Of a stretch of 64,000 bases of DNA, positions 23,728-34,766 are shown in pieces. Numbering within the stretch: the stretch's first letter is position 1; every line of letters starts with the position of its first letter. The DNA is from Armillaria gallica. Its lineage: Eukaryota > Basidiomycota > Agaricomycetes > Agaricales > Physalacriaceae. Made by a program: the position numbers and the translations under genes. Where the stretch lies: assembly GCA_037576215.1 (NCBI GenBank), contig JBANDB010000006.1:2170001-2234000 (forward strand), given 5' to 3'. The notes below the pieces were generated by a model. The model was not told the DNA's origin and made no database searches. It was given only the letters and a program-made list of their open reading frames with translations.

Positions 23728-25669
23728 ATGGACGCTGAAGCCTCCACCTCTACTGCGACGGACAATGCTTCGCCCAGGAAGCCATTTTCTACTCTTGAAC
23801 TATCTGAACAGACCATGAAGGCCCTCGAGGACATGGGATTCTCTACCATGACACCCGTACAAGAAAAATCGATACCCCTGCTCCTTGCTGGCAAAGATCT
23901 CCTAGGTGCTGCTCGCACTGGGTCTGGAAAAACGCTCGCGTTCCTTATACCGGCTATCGAACTTTTACACAGACTAAAATTCAAGCCTCAGAACGGTATG
24001 GACTTCCAGTCATTTCTGTACTTCTTCTAATAATATGCAACAGGGACTGGAATCATCATTATCTCGCCGACACGAGAGCTAGCCTTGCAAATATTTGGCG
24101 TTGCAAAAGATCTCATGGCTCATCATTCACAGACGTTTGGTATCATTATGGGAGGTGCAAATCGAAGAGCAGAGGCGGACAAGCTGGCCAAGGGTGTTAA
24201 CCTTCTGGTTGCTACTCCTGGACGATTATGGGATCATCTAGAGGTGCGCATATACAGTTGGAGCGTCGGCTGGTGCTTACCGGCTACAAAAGAGCACAAA
24301 AGGCTTCGTATATCGCAATCTGAAGGCTTTGATTATCGACGAAGCAGACAGGATTCTTGAGGTAGGGTTTGAGGAGCAAATGAAGAGAATTATAAAGCTG
24401 TTGCCTAATGGTGCGCTATAACGTCTTCTCATCCTTGCGTTTCTCACAAATCCTTATCAGAAAACCGGCAGTCGATGTTATTCTCTGCTACTCAGACAAC
24501 AAAAGTACAGGACCTGGCGCGGATATCACTTCGCCCAGGTCCTGTGCAAGTGGACGTTGACAAGGAAGAGTCAACTAGCACTGTATCGACGCTTTCTCAG
24601 GGCTACGTTGTATGTCCCTCGGACCGGCGATTCCTCCTACTCTTCACTTTTCTCAGCAAATACCGAAAGAAAAAAGTCATCGTTTTCTTTTCCAGCTGTG
24701 ATTCTGTCAAGTACCATGCCGAACTACTCAATTACATCGATGTCCCGGTTCTCGATCTCCATGTAAGTCCATCGACGTCGAAAGCCGGTAGGATCATGCT
24801 GACTTTCTGTAGGGAAAACAAAAACAGCAGAAACGGACAAATACATTCTTTGAGTTCATTAATGCGGACTCAGGTATCTTGCTGTCAACCAACGTCGCTG
24901 CTCGAGGGTTGGATATACCCCGTGTGGATTGGATCGTTCAGTTTGATCCTCCAGACGATCCTCGAGAATATATCCACCGAGTTGGTCGTACAGCTCGAGC
25001 AGGAAAAGTGGGCAAAAGTCTGCTATTCCTGCTTGAGAGCGAGTTGGGATTCCTGAGGTATCTAAAAGAAGCCAAGGTGCCTCTTAATGAATTCAGTTTC
25101 CCCGCCGATCGTATAAAGAATGTGCAGAGTCAGGTACGTTTTCTTCTACCGTTGAAAATGAACACTAGCTCATTTTTCACCAGCTCGAAAAGTTGTTGCA
25201 AAAGAATTACTTCCTTCACCAGTCTGCCAAGGATGGCTTCCGGTCATACCTGCAGGCATATGCTTCATACTCGCTCAAGAAGATATTTGATGTGAATGCG
25301 CTGGATCTCGCAATGGTTGGAAAGGCCTTTGGCTTCTCAGTTCCTCCTCGGGTCAATGTGAATATCGGCGGCGGAAGCAGTACTTCGTCAGAAAAGCGGA
25401 AACGTCCACGCCATGACGATGAAGAGGAATTGGAGGAACTAGAATTTGACGAGGCAGCATTGGACGAGGATGAGGATAAACCGTTGGAGGTACGGGAACG
25501 CCGGAATCAGGGTAAAGGTCGGCGGATAGAGACACTGGGAAGGAAAAGAGTTGAGAAGGAGGTGTACAAGAAGGAAGGGAGCGGCAGAAGATGGAAGCTG
25601 GCGGCCAGTGGAGTCGCTGAGAGGTGCTGTAGCATTTACTTTACTATCTATCTCTACGCTAGTACTTAG
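23728..25669 (+). CDS. HAS1: DEAD-box RNA helicase Has1 (DDX18)
   Basis: Motifs in order: Q motif region [13 protein letters not shown], Walker [18 protein letters not shown], motif [16 protein letters not shown] (D-E-A-D), SAT, and the second RecA domain with ARGLDIP and [10 protein letters not shown]. The family-specific tail includes [30 protein letters not shown] and [15 protein letters not shown] residues. Has1 works in the nucleolus on both pre-40S and pre-60S particles and on snoRNA release. A Lys/Glu-rich tail follows. In the frame used, the last 30 residues look unrelated, whereas the neighbouring frame ends [12 protein letters not shown] near 25620, so a one-base break is possible. 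Confidence 0.9.
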
Positions 25670-25858
25670 TGAACATCGGTTACGCCGTCACTCAGTTGTC
25701 ACTGTCAGTTGTGTTGCAACCGTCATTCAAATCACGTGAACGGACGTGGACCACGTTGCCAAACAGGGACAGCTGCTGGGGCCACCACGATTATTCGTCA
25801 CCTTCATCTCACTTGTTAGTTCTTTCTTGCACAACCGTCTTCGTCCCCAAACAGCTCC

Positions 25859-26993
25859 ATGGCTACTACTCAGGTCTGTTCTCTTTTACTCTTACCCTGC
25901 AACGAGGACGCCAACCCTTCTGCCTGTGCAGCATTACCTCTGGGCGTCTGGCCACTTCGTCTTGCTGCTCTCAGCGCTGCGATATTTTATCGCCTGGATC
26001 ACTTTCAAAAGCGTCTCGCCTTGGTGGTACAAAAGTGCGTAGTCCTTGCGGTGGCCGGACATGTCCTGATGTTGGCCGCATACGTCCCACAGTGAGTTAC
26101 ACCGGTGCCCTCATCAGCTATGCCATTGTTTGCCAGTGAGTACTGCCGCGAACATCCATCTTACTGTTGCTCATTCCTCTATCCTTGTCAGAAAAGCTCT
26201 GGGCGTACGTGTTGGTCGGTTTCATGACGTAATTCTTTCTTATCGACCGAGCAGACTCCTCAACCCAACCTTGCCTATGTCAGGCGTGCCATGATGGATG
26301 AAGTACGCAGTCCTTTTATGATTTTATCAATCAAGACACTGACAGGCTCTGTAAAAGAATGTCCAATATCTCTTGCTCGCGTTCTTCTGGTGGTCCTCCA
26401 AGCCTATCGCCAGTCCGTATTTCTCCGTCATGTTTGTGTTATACAGCTCATCACTGTATCCTAGTTACCCTTCTTCCATTCGCCATCTTCTCACTTTTCC
26501 ATGCATTGACCTTTACGCGAACAACCTTGATGACTCAGTTCCTTCCACCAGGACCACCTGCCAGCGCTGGAGGACCGCCTACTCCTCATCCCTATGCGAA
26601 AAAGCTGCAGGTCTGGGTTAAAAGTGATTGAATTTCTATTATCTATATATGTTTCCGTGCTAACATGAATGCTCCGCAGACAACTACGACTCCGCTATGC
26701 GCGCAGTGGCCTACACCGAACTCCTCATCCTTGTTCGGGTTGTTCTCGGAGCGCTGACACTTCAGAACTCGCTCCTCTCCCCCATTATTTATCTTCACTT
26801 TTTGCGCCAACGATACTACCAATCGGCGTTCACTCGTGATGCCTTTGCCGCTACAGATGCTCGCATCAACGCGCTGCTCACTCAACAGAACAATCCGACC
26901 TTGATCAACATCTATTCTCAGGCGCGCGGATTGATAGCTCGTTGGGGAGGAAGCAACCTTGCGCCTGCTGCAGCGCCTGCAGGTGGACAATAA
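25859..26993 (+). CDS. POM33: Pom33/Tts1 (TMEM33) family transmembrane nucleoporin/ER protein
   Basis: A short first exon (MATTQ) joins HYLWASGHFVLLLSALRYFI. Further exons read NLAYVRRAMMDE, NVQYLLLAFFWWSSKPI, YTELLILVRVVLGALTLQNSLLSPIIYLHFLRQRYY and the tail QARGLIARWGGSNLAPAA. Four hydrophobic segments and the R-x-R-Y-Y region match the TMEM33/Pom33/Tts1 family, which shapes tubular ER and helps distribute nuclear pores. Exons are very short (some under 50 nt), with introns of about 50 bp. A Gly/Ala/Pro tail follows. It lies tandem to HAS1 with about 190 bp between. Confidence 0.82.
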
Positions 26994-27160
26994 TTGTATA
27001 TTGGTAGAACTTACGCCTCCGTGCAAATCATGTTGGAGTGATTTGGGAATGTGTTCATACTCCACTGAACGAAATGACGGGGTGATGACGTTGGGGCAGG
27101 TTTCGTAGATATATATATTGCAGCAGGCTGGGTTTCCAATACATACACTGTTTTGAAAAC

Positions 27161-27512
27161 ATGGCGCCCACAATATCGTCCGCATTTTCTGAATTCTTCA
27201 GCGCTCTTACCGGCATTGCAATGTCGCTCTTCTACTCTCTACTCGGAGTATTCCAGGCCATGTTTGCACTGGGAAAGAATACCATTGGAGCTGTGCTGCA
27301 GCTGGGCCAAAGCATTGTGAAGTTGGGTATGGATCTGTTCCAAGGCCTCTTTGGATTTGCTACAGGTGAAATTTTTTGACATACATACGAAATGTCATTT
27401 TTCTGATGGATTCTTAGCGAACTTTTTGGCGTTGGCGTTGATCGGGGGTGGCTATTACTTGTACACACAGAAATACCAAGGAAAAAGCCGGAAGACAGTA
27501 GCACGGAAATGA
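27161..27512 (+). CDS. Short hydrophobic membrane protein, function unknown
   Basis: About 100 residues in two exons. Exon 1 starts MAPTISSAFSEFFSALTG and contains two helix-like stretches rich in Leu, Phe and Gly (MSLFYSLLGVFQAMF, then IGAVLQLGQSIVKLGMDLF). After a 50-bp intron comes a final membrane helix (NFLALALIGGGYYLYTQ) and a basic tail ending ARK. A TATA-like run (atatatatat) sits about 50 bp upstream of the ATG. The layout, with amphipathic helices, a C-terminal anchor and a positive tail, would suit a lipid-droplet, ER or mitochondrial protein. I cannot name a family. Confidence 0.65.
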
Positions 27513-27701
27513 AGGGAGAGCACGGAGTGTCTGTAACACGAATTTATTGGAATTTATATCGAGTTGGATGGTACTGGACTGTTCTGGAGCGCCGAGGCTC
27601 TTGCCAAACAGGAGCCAATTGGAATCCGAAAATAAAAAGTACTCTCTGCCATTGGCGCGGGACGGCTTGAACGCTCTCAACACCAGCAGAGTTAGACAGG
27701 C

Positions 27702-30042
27702 ATGTCACGGATACCAGTACCCTCGCACTCTAACCCCCAGCGTAATCTCGGACCTTCGTCGCCTGTCCCTTTTCCTGGACCGAACTCCGACCGTTCTCCT
27801 TCTCCTCTTCCTTCCCGTTTCAACCATAGCCAGAACGGTTCCGTGTCGATGTCGTCGCTCTCGGGTTTTCAAAGCGAAACAAGGAAGAAACAATCAAAGC
27901 GGGATGAGGTGCGTGTATCTCTTCTTCCAGTTCGACGTGTCGAGTTTACACGTGGGGATAGGCCATTCGTAAGAAGATAGAGTCTGAACTCGCCCGGAAG
28001 CGCACCATTTCGACGACGCAGTACCAGCGGAGCAGTAAGCGTGGCAATAAGTCGAATGCACAAAAGGGAACTGTCGCGGCGCTCAAACCAGCCCCAGCCC
28101 TAACAGTTCCGGAGAACATCACTGTCGCGGAAGCAAGTCAGCTTTGTGCTGCAAAACGAACGGACTGTGTCCTTGTCGTCGACGATGACGAGGGGCTCAG
28201 CGGTATCTTCACGGCCAAGGATTTGGCGTATCGAGTGCGTCTCCTTCTGTGTCGCGTTGTTCCTATCTTTCATGCGTATCTTAGGTCACTGCAGACGGCT
28301 TGGATCCTCATCTCACTCCCGTGCATCAAATTATGACCAGAAATCCCATGGTCACGCAATCGACGACCAGCGCGACCGAGGCGTTGCAGCTGATGGTTTC
28401 AAGACATTTTAGGCATCTGGTGGGAGATCTACATATTGAAATCAGCTGCACTCCTAATAATCCTCAACAGCCCGTCTGCAACGAAGACGGAAACGTAGTC
28501 GGTCTTCTTGACATCACAAAGGTTTTCCACGAAGCACTCGGAAAGGTCGAGAGAAGTTCAGCTGCCTCCGAGCAGCTCTTTTCCGCGATGGCAGGTGTAC
28601 AGTCTGAACTTGGATCCGTCTCCTCAAACCCACAAGCTGTCGCAATGCTTGCTTGGGCTGAGAAACTGCGCGAAAAGACGGCCCTTCCGGACCTCACCAG
28701 TCTCATGGACTCACGTACTCAGCCTGCCATGGTCGGACCAAAGACAACAGTTCGTGAAGTTGCCAAACTGATGAAGGAAAGGAAAACAACCGCTGTCTGC
28801 GTTATGGAAAATGGTTTGGGACCGAACCTGCCCGCTAAGATTGCCGGTATCTTTACCAGTAAAGATGTTGTTCTGCGTGTTATTGCCGCAGGACTGGATG
28901 CAGAACGGTGTAGTGTAGTTCGGGTTATGACGCCGCATCCTGATACGGCTGCCCCTACTCTCACTGTTCATGATGCTCTAAAAAAGATGCATAGTTCGTG
29001 CATACCCTCCATTTCGACTTCATGATGCTGAATCAGATCTTCTGTAGATGGACATTACCTCAATCTCCCTGTTGTCGAAGCTGACGGACGTTTGGTGGCT
29101 ATAATCGATGTCTTGAAGTTGACATATGCTACTTTGGAGCAAGTAAGTTATCGTCCACAGCACAACTACTTGAGTGTCACTAATCGTTTATAGATGAATT
29201 CCATGAGTGTCGAAGGTGGTCCTACAGATGCAGAAGGCGGACCAATGTGGGGTCGCTTCTTCGATTCCTTCGAGGACTCAGAATCGGCCCTATCAGGGTC
29301 TCGAATACGGAATGCACCATCGATGGGCAGTCTTTCTCACCTCATGCCGCGTTCACCTCAGTCTGAGGTGCATCCTAATGACTCGGCGTCCGTTATTGAC
29401 GATGAAGCATCCGTACTGGAGGAATATTCCCGCAAAAAGAACGCCGCGCAGGCTTCCGCCCCTGGACCTCTTCCTGCCGATGATGGTACTTACGTCTTCA
29501 AGTTCCGTACACCCAGTGGCAGGACACATCGCTTCCAAGCTCGTCACGACGACATTGCACACTTGCGAGAAATCGTTTCTGGGAAGCTAGCCACAGATCC
29601 CTTCTTCACCGAGTTCACAGCCGCGGAAGGCTCTGACATACGGCCTGATCCCATTGATTTTCAACTATCGTATACTGACACAGACGGCGACACAGTTCTC
29701 ATTACCTCGGACCATGATGTTACTGACGCTGTGAAGATTGCACGGGTCTCCAATTCGGACCGCGTTGTCCTGTTTGTACAGGGCGGCAAGGGCTGGGACG
29801 AGGCTGGTGCAGGCAATAGTGACGCCAAGGATGCCGAAGTTTCTGCTGCTGCTCAAGAGATTGTAGAATTGGAACAGTCAGAAGGTTTCAGCAAGGAGGC
29901 AGCAGCTCCACCTGTGCCTCCTCCATTCGATCAAGTAATGGGAATACCCAGAGACCTACTTCTACCTGCAAGTATCGGAGCTCTTGCTGTTGCCATTATT
30001 GGGGTGTTCACAATTTCTCGATTAACGGCGTCGCAGTATTAA
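27702..30042 (+). CDS. CBS-domain/PB1 protein with C-terminal anchor, Mug70-like
   Basis: About 650 residues. A Ser/Pro-rich N-terminus is followed by four CBS motifs in two pairs: TVPENITVAEASQLCAAK with GLSGIFTAKDLAYRV, HQIMTRNPMVTQ with VVGLLDITKV, KTTVREVAKLMKERK with IAGIFTSKDVVLRV, and RVMTPHPDTAAP with LVAIIDVLKLTYA. A PB1 domain comes next (YVFKFRTPSGRTHRF, YTDTDGDTVLITSDHDV), then a C-terminal hydrophobic anchor (LPASIGALAVAIIGVFTI). CBS pairs bind adenosyl ligands and PB1 mediates protein pairing. This order is that of S. pombe Mug70 and its fungal relatives. The biological role is unknown. Confidence 0.88.
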
Positions 30043-30406
30043 TTTGAGGCCAAGAGAAAACGGGAGGAGGGCTAACTGATTTTATGTGGTGTTTGGGTTG
30101 TTCTAGCCACGCTTTAATTTTCCATGACTGTTGATTTATACCTATGGATGAAATTACGACCAAGATTAATGTATCCTCTTTTCTTTTGTACCTCAGAAGA
30201 ATATCCGTGAGTTGGGTTGGCACAACTTAGAGCTAGAGCATTCTCGGCCCAAATTGGCAGGTGTGATCGACCACGTGGCTGGTAATTACGTTCCGAGGTC
30301 GCGTTGAAATTCACTTGTTCCCTTGTTCAAGTCCAGTATTCTGCATCGACAGCCAACCTGCCATCTCAGAACTCACTGGTTTCCTAGACATATTGAACCT
30401 CTGAAG
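30043..30406. other. Intergenic, no gene seen
   Basis: A spacer between two plus-strand genes, AT-rich at its left. It probably contains the 3' UTR of the CBS/PB1 gene and the promoter of SGF11. I see no coding or structural signal. Confidence 0.5.
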
Positions 30407-31861
30407 ATGTCAAGAAGAGTTGAAAAGGAGGCCTTATTGGCGTCACTGGTATGCTCTTGTGCTTCAATTGACAGCTACTGCTAACATTAGCTTGTCGACC
30501 AGACTAACAAGCTGTTCTGTGCAATGCTCGATGAGATCGTCATGGACGCTGCCATTGAAGCTCACCATGATGTCTTGAAAGGTCGTTCAATATGCTCCAC
30601 ATGCAACACTCGGTCTGTATATTGCTGTATGAAGTGCTGACAAACTGATTGTTTTCGCTCATACAGTTGTAATGCCGGTGTGTATGTCTCTGCAAGGTAG
30701 AATGGGATGTTAATTACCCGTACCAGTGCACTTACCCGGCTCCGCGAGCTCCTCATCACAAACCGTGCCGTCCTCGAGGCCAGGCACACCTGCATCTGTG
30801 GACAACAAACATGGAAATGGTACAAGCACACCGAATGGCACAAAACTGGACGGAAGCACTGTTTATCTGGACTGTGTTCAATGCTCTCGTCCGGTAACTG
30901 CAAACACCTCTGGTGTATCCCACACTACTTAAAGTTATGTCTTCAGATTGCCTCGAGTCGTTACGCGCCACACCTTGCCGGCTGTATGGGGCTCTCTACA
31001 GCCAGAAGATCTGCCGCACGGACGAATTCCAAGCCCAAGTATACTTCTTCACTGCAAACTGCGTATCATATTTGACACAATAACAGACAATCTTCTGATC
31101 CCGGTAGGTCCGTATCTCCAGCTACGGACGACGGGAACGTCTCAGAAGATAGCCGGCCGCTCAAGTCTAAGAGCAAGTCAAAAAGTAAGCGAGCAGGTAC
31201 GACTTTACTTCCGCAAGTTCGCTTTGAGTTGATTACCGGCTCTCACAGACGAAGCCGAGTTCAACTTGAAGCGGAAACGGGTAGGATTGCTTCGCTGGTC
31301 ATCTATGCAATGTGCTGAAAAACATAGGATTCACTCAAGACTTCACCGCAAGTATCTCCCAATAAGAAGCAAAAGCAGCAGAAAGGTGTGCCTTGTCTGT
31401 TGTCCACGTACATTTGTTCAAACGAGTTCAGGATCCCCGGTGTCGAGGGTTAAGGCAGAACATGACGGAATGTTATCGATGCCAACTCTGCCATCCACTA
31501 ACTCGCACTCTATGGTACCTTCAAAGCTACGAGAGGCCTCTTTCCTGGACAGGTCTTCACCCTCATCTCGCGGATCTTCACCGGATGTTGGATCCATCAT
31601 GACAACAGTATCTTCCTCGTTCTCAGGACACAGCCCAACATTTGCTTCTCGTGGTTCTAATGCAAAGGTGGTGAAGGGCAAGGGTCCTCCTCGCCCCATT
31701 CCGAAGAGAATGAGCCCGCCCCGGCCTCCACCACCTACACTTCTACCGGACTATATCCAGGGTGAGTTGTGAGTTCCCAATGGAAGCGTCAGCGCTCATG
31801 AAAACTTGTAGATGATGCCGGCGACGAAACAGGCTCATCAACTGACACGGACAGCTCCTGA
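30407..31861 (+). CDS. SGF11: SAGA-associated factor 11 (Sgf11), deubiquitinase module
   Basis: The N-terminus MSRRVEKEALLAS...NKLFCAMLDEIVMDAAIEAH is a helix of the kind that joins Sgf11 to the Ubp8-Sus1-Sgf73 module. A Ser-rich linker leads to the Sgf11 zinc finger, YLDCVQCSRP, joined across an intron to IASSRYAPHLAGCMGL, giving CxxC...HxxxC, followed by the basic ARRSAARTNSKPK. This finger docks on the nucleosome acidic patch during histone H2B deubiquitination. The C-terminal half is long, low-complexity and Pro/Ser-rich (PPRPIPKRMSPPRPPPP), ending in an acidic Asp/Ser tail, so the protein is much longer than the 99-residue yeast form. About seven introns. Confidence 0.85.
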
Positions 31862-32158
31862 ACGGCATCATTTTGTTCATCTCATTGGATTTATTTATGT
31901 ATGGTACTGTATTTTAATCGCAATCGCAATAGCATCAGCCCAATCCTATAGGATCAAGTGAAGCGACCCCATAGTCAACACGCGGAGATACATCTGACCC
32001 AAGGAGTTGCCGTCGTTTGCGGCCGGTCACCACAATGGGGATAATACCCACAACATAGAAACAATCTACGTTTGGTTGTCTTGTTAGAGCTTGTAAGGGA
32101 AAACAGCTGCGGCCGCAAATGTCAATAATAGATAACTCGAAGAGAAGCACCAGACAGA

Positions 32159-32950
32159 CTAAGCCGAAACTGCTAAACGCCGATCTTCTGATCGAACTTG
32201 AATACTAGTACTGGGATGGATGGAACACTCACAGCAACAACATGTTGGATCTTCTGATACGAGCAAGCTATTGAATGCAGCGGGCCGTGGCTCTTTGTGA
32301 CAATCGCGAAGCTGATTGCGCTAGCGGCGGCGATAGCTTCTATGACGGCAGAATCTATTATTGATGCATAGTAGTAGGAAATATTTGGAACAAAACCTGT
32401 GAATGGAAGCGACACCTGCATCAGAACAGATGTATAGTCCTCCTACATACTAGAGTGAGAAGACCGATATGAAAGGAAAGATGGCCCCGTCCGAAAACCA
32501 AATCCTGCGTTGATGTTTCTATCAAAAGATCGCAAAGTCGAGTCAGTACTACGCACGTTTCAACAAATTTGATTTCCTCTCAAAAGTGTTCATCGAAATG
32601 GCGTGGTATAATCACATAAGGGATATGAAGTTGTTTCGGACCCAGGCGCTGAGCTCCGTGCGAGTGATCCTTGATGAATATATTGATTAGGCATTGAACT
32701 GTCGAGCGACAAAAATCATAACGGTTTGAACTGTCATAAGTACGGGAGTGAGATATTTTCATTGCAGAGTTGAATTCACTTTTTTGAACTAGTGCAGTGT
32801 AAGATAACACTTGCATGGAGGCGGACTCCAGACTTGATATCCTGAGAACCAGAAAGAGCTGACCGGAAACGCTTACTTGACTGCTAGTGACAAGCGACGA
32901 TAACCGATGTTGCCATTCAGATCGAAGACAAGTACACCAGAGTGGTCATT
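32159..32950 (-). pseudogene. Possible decayed or misread spliced gene with in-frame TGA
   Basis: Several minus-strand segments look protein-like and connect with plausible introns: HSGVLVFDLNGNIGYRRLSL, then (intron about 60 bp) a segment containing QVLSYTALVQKSEFNS, then (45-bp intron) NIFIKDHSHGAQRLGPKQLH and YVIIPRHFDEHF. The frame then meets TGA at 32580-32582 but stays open beyond it: EEIKFVETCVVLTRLCDLL, LVFGRGHLSFHIGLLTL, FVPNISYYYASIIDS. I do not recognise the family. Either the stop is real and the gene is decayed, or it is a sequence error or an unrecognised short intron. One intron (35 bp) is shorter than the local norm. Low confidence throughout. Confidence 0.35.
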
Positions 32951-33243
32951 CTGCATCGACAATCAAATTTTGCTTGAGCTGCAGCCGAGCGACGTCAAAC
33001 TTCGAACTGGACTTATTACACCCTCATTCTGTGTTCAGGATGTTCGGAGTCAAAATTTCGACGGGTATTGCAGCCGAGGAGATTGATTATACGTACAGTT
33101 TTGTGAACATGCCAAGATAGTCGAGATCGCAGGTGATTAATAATTCTCAACTTTTATGGCGTCTGCCAAAAGTCAGACCGTGAGAAAGTTCCAGGATTTC
33201 TTTGTGTCCCGGCCCGGACAGTCAAGCTTTCAAGTTCGACACC

Positions 33244-34276
33244 ATGCACACGCTCGCTTCCGGCCCAGGTAATTATGTACGTCGTCTCGTATTCTGCACA
33301 ATTTGACAGATAAGCAACCAGCGTATGGCGCGGTTGTCGCCGCCACCTTTGTTATTGGTCTATGGGTAGGGTCGAATGTATCGCCTCGGGACCCAGCCAA
33401 GAGCGACAAGCCTCATGGTCAGCCTGTCGAGGCGGCCGGAAAGGGTACAGAGGCCACTGACCCTCTGCGAGATATCGGTGAAGATGTTGAGAGCGATTCG
33501 GAAGCTGAAGATGAAGACAATGGTGATCTCTCGTCTCTCAAAATCGATCCCACTGAGGAATGTACAATGGTACCTTGGCGTCCCTGAGAATTTGAATGTT
33601 TACTCAAGCGCGTAATATTTGCAGGTTCTCGTGGTCAGAGAGGATTTGGGTATGACTTCAGGAAAAATAGCCGCACAGTAAGTTGCCTCTAAGCTGAAAG
33701 TTCTGGTTTGTTTGTGACATCTTGAGTCTTTAGGTGCTCGTATGTTGTCATCTTTGTTGTTGACCAAATACTAAACACAAGGGTATCCAGACATGGGGTC
33801 CTTGCGTGCTACCAGTCTATGCTGTCTTCGAATGTACCGGTGTGTGGATTTGGATGACTGATCTCCAAAATCTTTACCGAGGAATTTGCAGCTATTAAGA
33901 CGCTGGGAGCGCTTAGGGTACGTTAAAATGCCGTTCATTCATATGCCGTATCGATTTGACACACCCTTTCAGACAACCCAAATTGACGCGTCGGTGTTCG
34001 AGCGAGGACTCACTTCTGGTGCTGCAGGCTCTAGCTCAAAGCCTGAATCTATGCACGAGAGCGATCAAAGACGCGTAGGTACTTGTGTTATCATACACCT
34101 TTATAGCTGAACCACTTTTATCTAGCGGAAGAACACAAATTGAGGCCGGTTCCCGAACAGTTCTCGGCATTGTTGGTGAGTCGACAACGCCTTTGGATAT
34201 GACACGTCTGGCTGAAAGATATCTAGGACCCGTTGATCTTGTGAAGAGGGTTACCGGAACGTTGCGGCCGCTTTAG
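33244..34276 (+). CDS. PTH2: Peptidyl-tRNA hydrolase 2 (Pth2/Bit1 type), canonical copy
   Basis: N-terminal membrane anchor (YGAVVAATFVIGLWVGSN), acidic linker, then the Pth2 domain: VLVVREDLGMTSGKIAAQ, Q-C-S-H-G-V-L-A-C-Y, RRWERLGQPKLT, LVLQALAQSLNLCTRAIKDA, G-R-T-Q-I-E-A-G-S-R-T-V-L-G-I-V and VDLVKRVTGTLRPL. All expected active-site motifs are present. It should release tRNA from stalled peptidyl-tRNA; the anchored human homologue PTRH2 is mitochondrial. Start at 33244 (MHTLASGP) gives the only phase that splices into the anchor exon. An upstream ATG at 33156 splices into a stop. Contains a 6-nt exon at 33734-33739. The diverged paralogue is about 10 kb to the left. Confidence 0.9.
33734..33739 (+). 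other. 6-nt micro-exon of canonical Pth2
   Basis: GTGCTC lies between a 56-bp intron (33678-33733) and a 51-bp intron (33740-33790). Joined, the exons read A-A-Q-C-S-H-G-V-L-A-C-Y, the conserved Pth2 motif. The position is identical to the 6-nt exon of the other Pth2 copy. Confidence 0.85.
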
Positions 34277-34766
34277 TAATGTTACTTTTCTGCCTTAAGA
34301 AGTCTTGGAGGGTACACGCCTCTTGAATTTTCGGTTTCTGGTACTTGTGTGATTTAATGTAGTAAGAATAGCCAAGCGGAGGCCATGCGCAAGGGCAATT
34401 GAGTTCTTGTTACCAAGACACCCTAAAATAGATATTCCCGGTTGCTCTGTGGTCCTCCCACCACTGCCACGAATTGCCAGAGCTTTTCCAGATATCGAAT
34501 ACCGTGCAGGTCTCGGTCAAACGATACTAACGACATCCCATAAGGCAAGCGGAACGGAACGTGGACTGGGGCTTGGCTGTGCCACCCTTTGTATCAATCA
34601 AGGCCAAACAGGAAACACAGGAATTTGTGAGCGTTCGGCACCTTTCCTCCAACGAACGCAATACCAAAGCTAACTCACTCTCTTTTCTCTTTCTTGCCGT
34701 CACCTTCCTTCATTGCTCTTCATCAAGGGCACGACAATCCTTTTTACTCGCAGGCCGACGTCTCCC
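34277..34766. other. Intergenic, CT-rich leader at right end
   Basis: No gene recognised. The last 100 bp before the next ATG are pyrimidine-rich (ctctcttttctctttcttgcc), as is common in fungal promoters and leaders. An open frame starting near 34561 has no protein-like features. Confidence 0.5.

Noticed and set aside
26643..27185. 180-codon minus-strand open frame
   Set aside because: Antisense to the last Pom33 exon and its 3' flank. The sense strand encodes conserved membrane helices.
33156..33243. Upstream ATG (MASAKSQ) for canonical Pth2
   Set aside because: Its frame splices into a stop codon. Met 33244 gives the right phase for the anchor exon.
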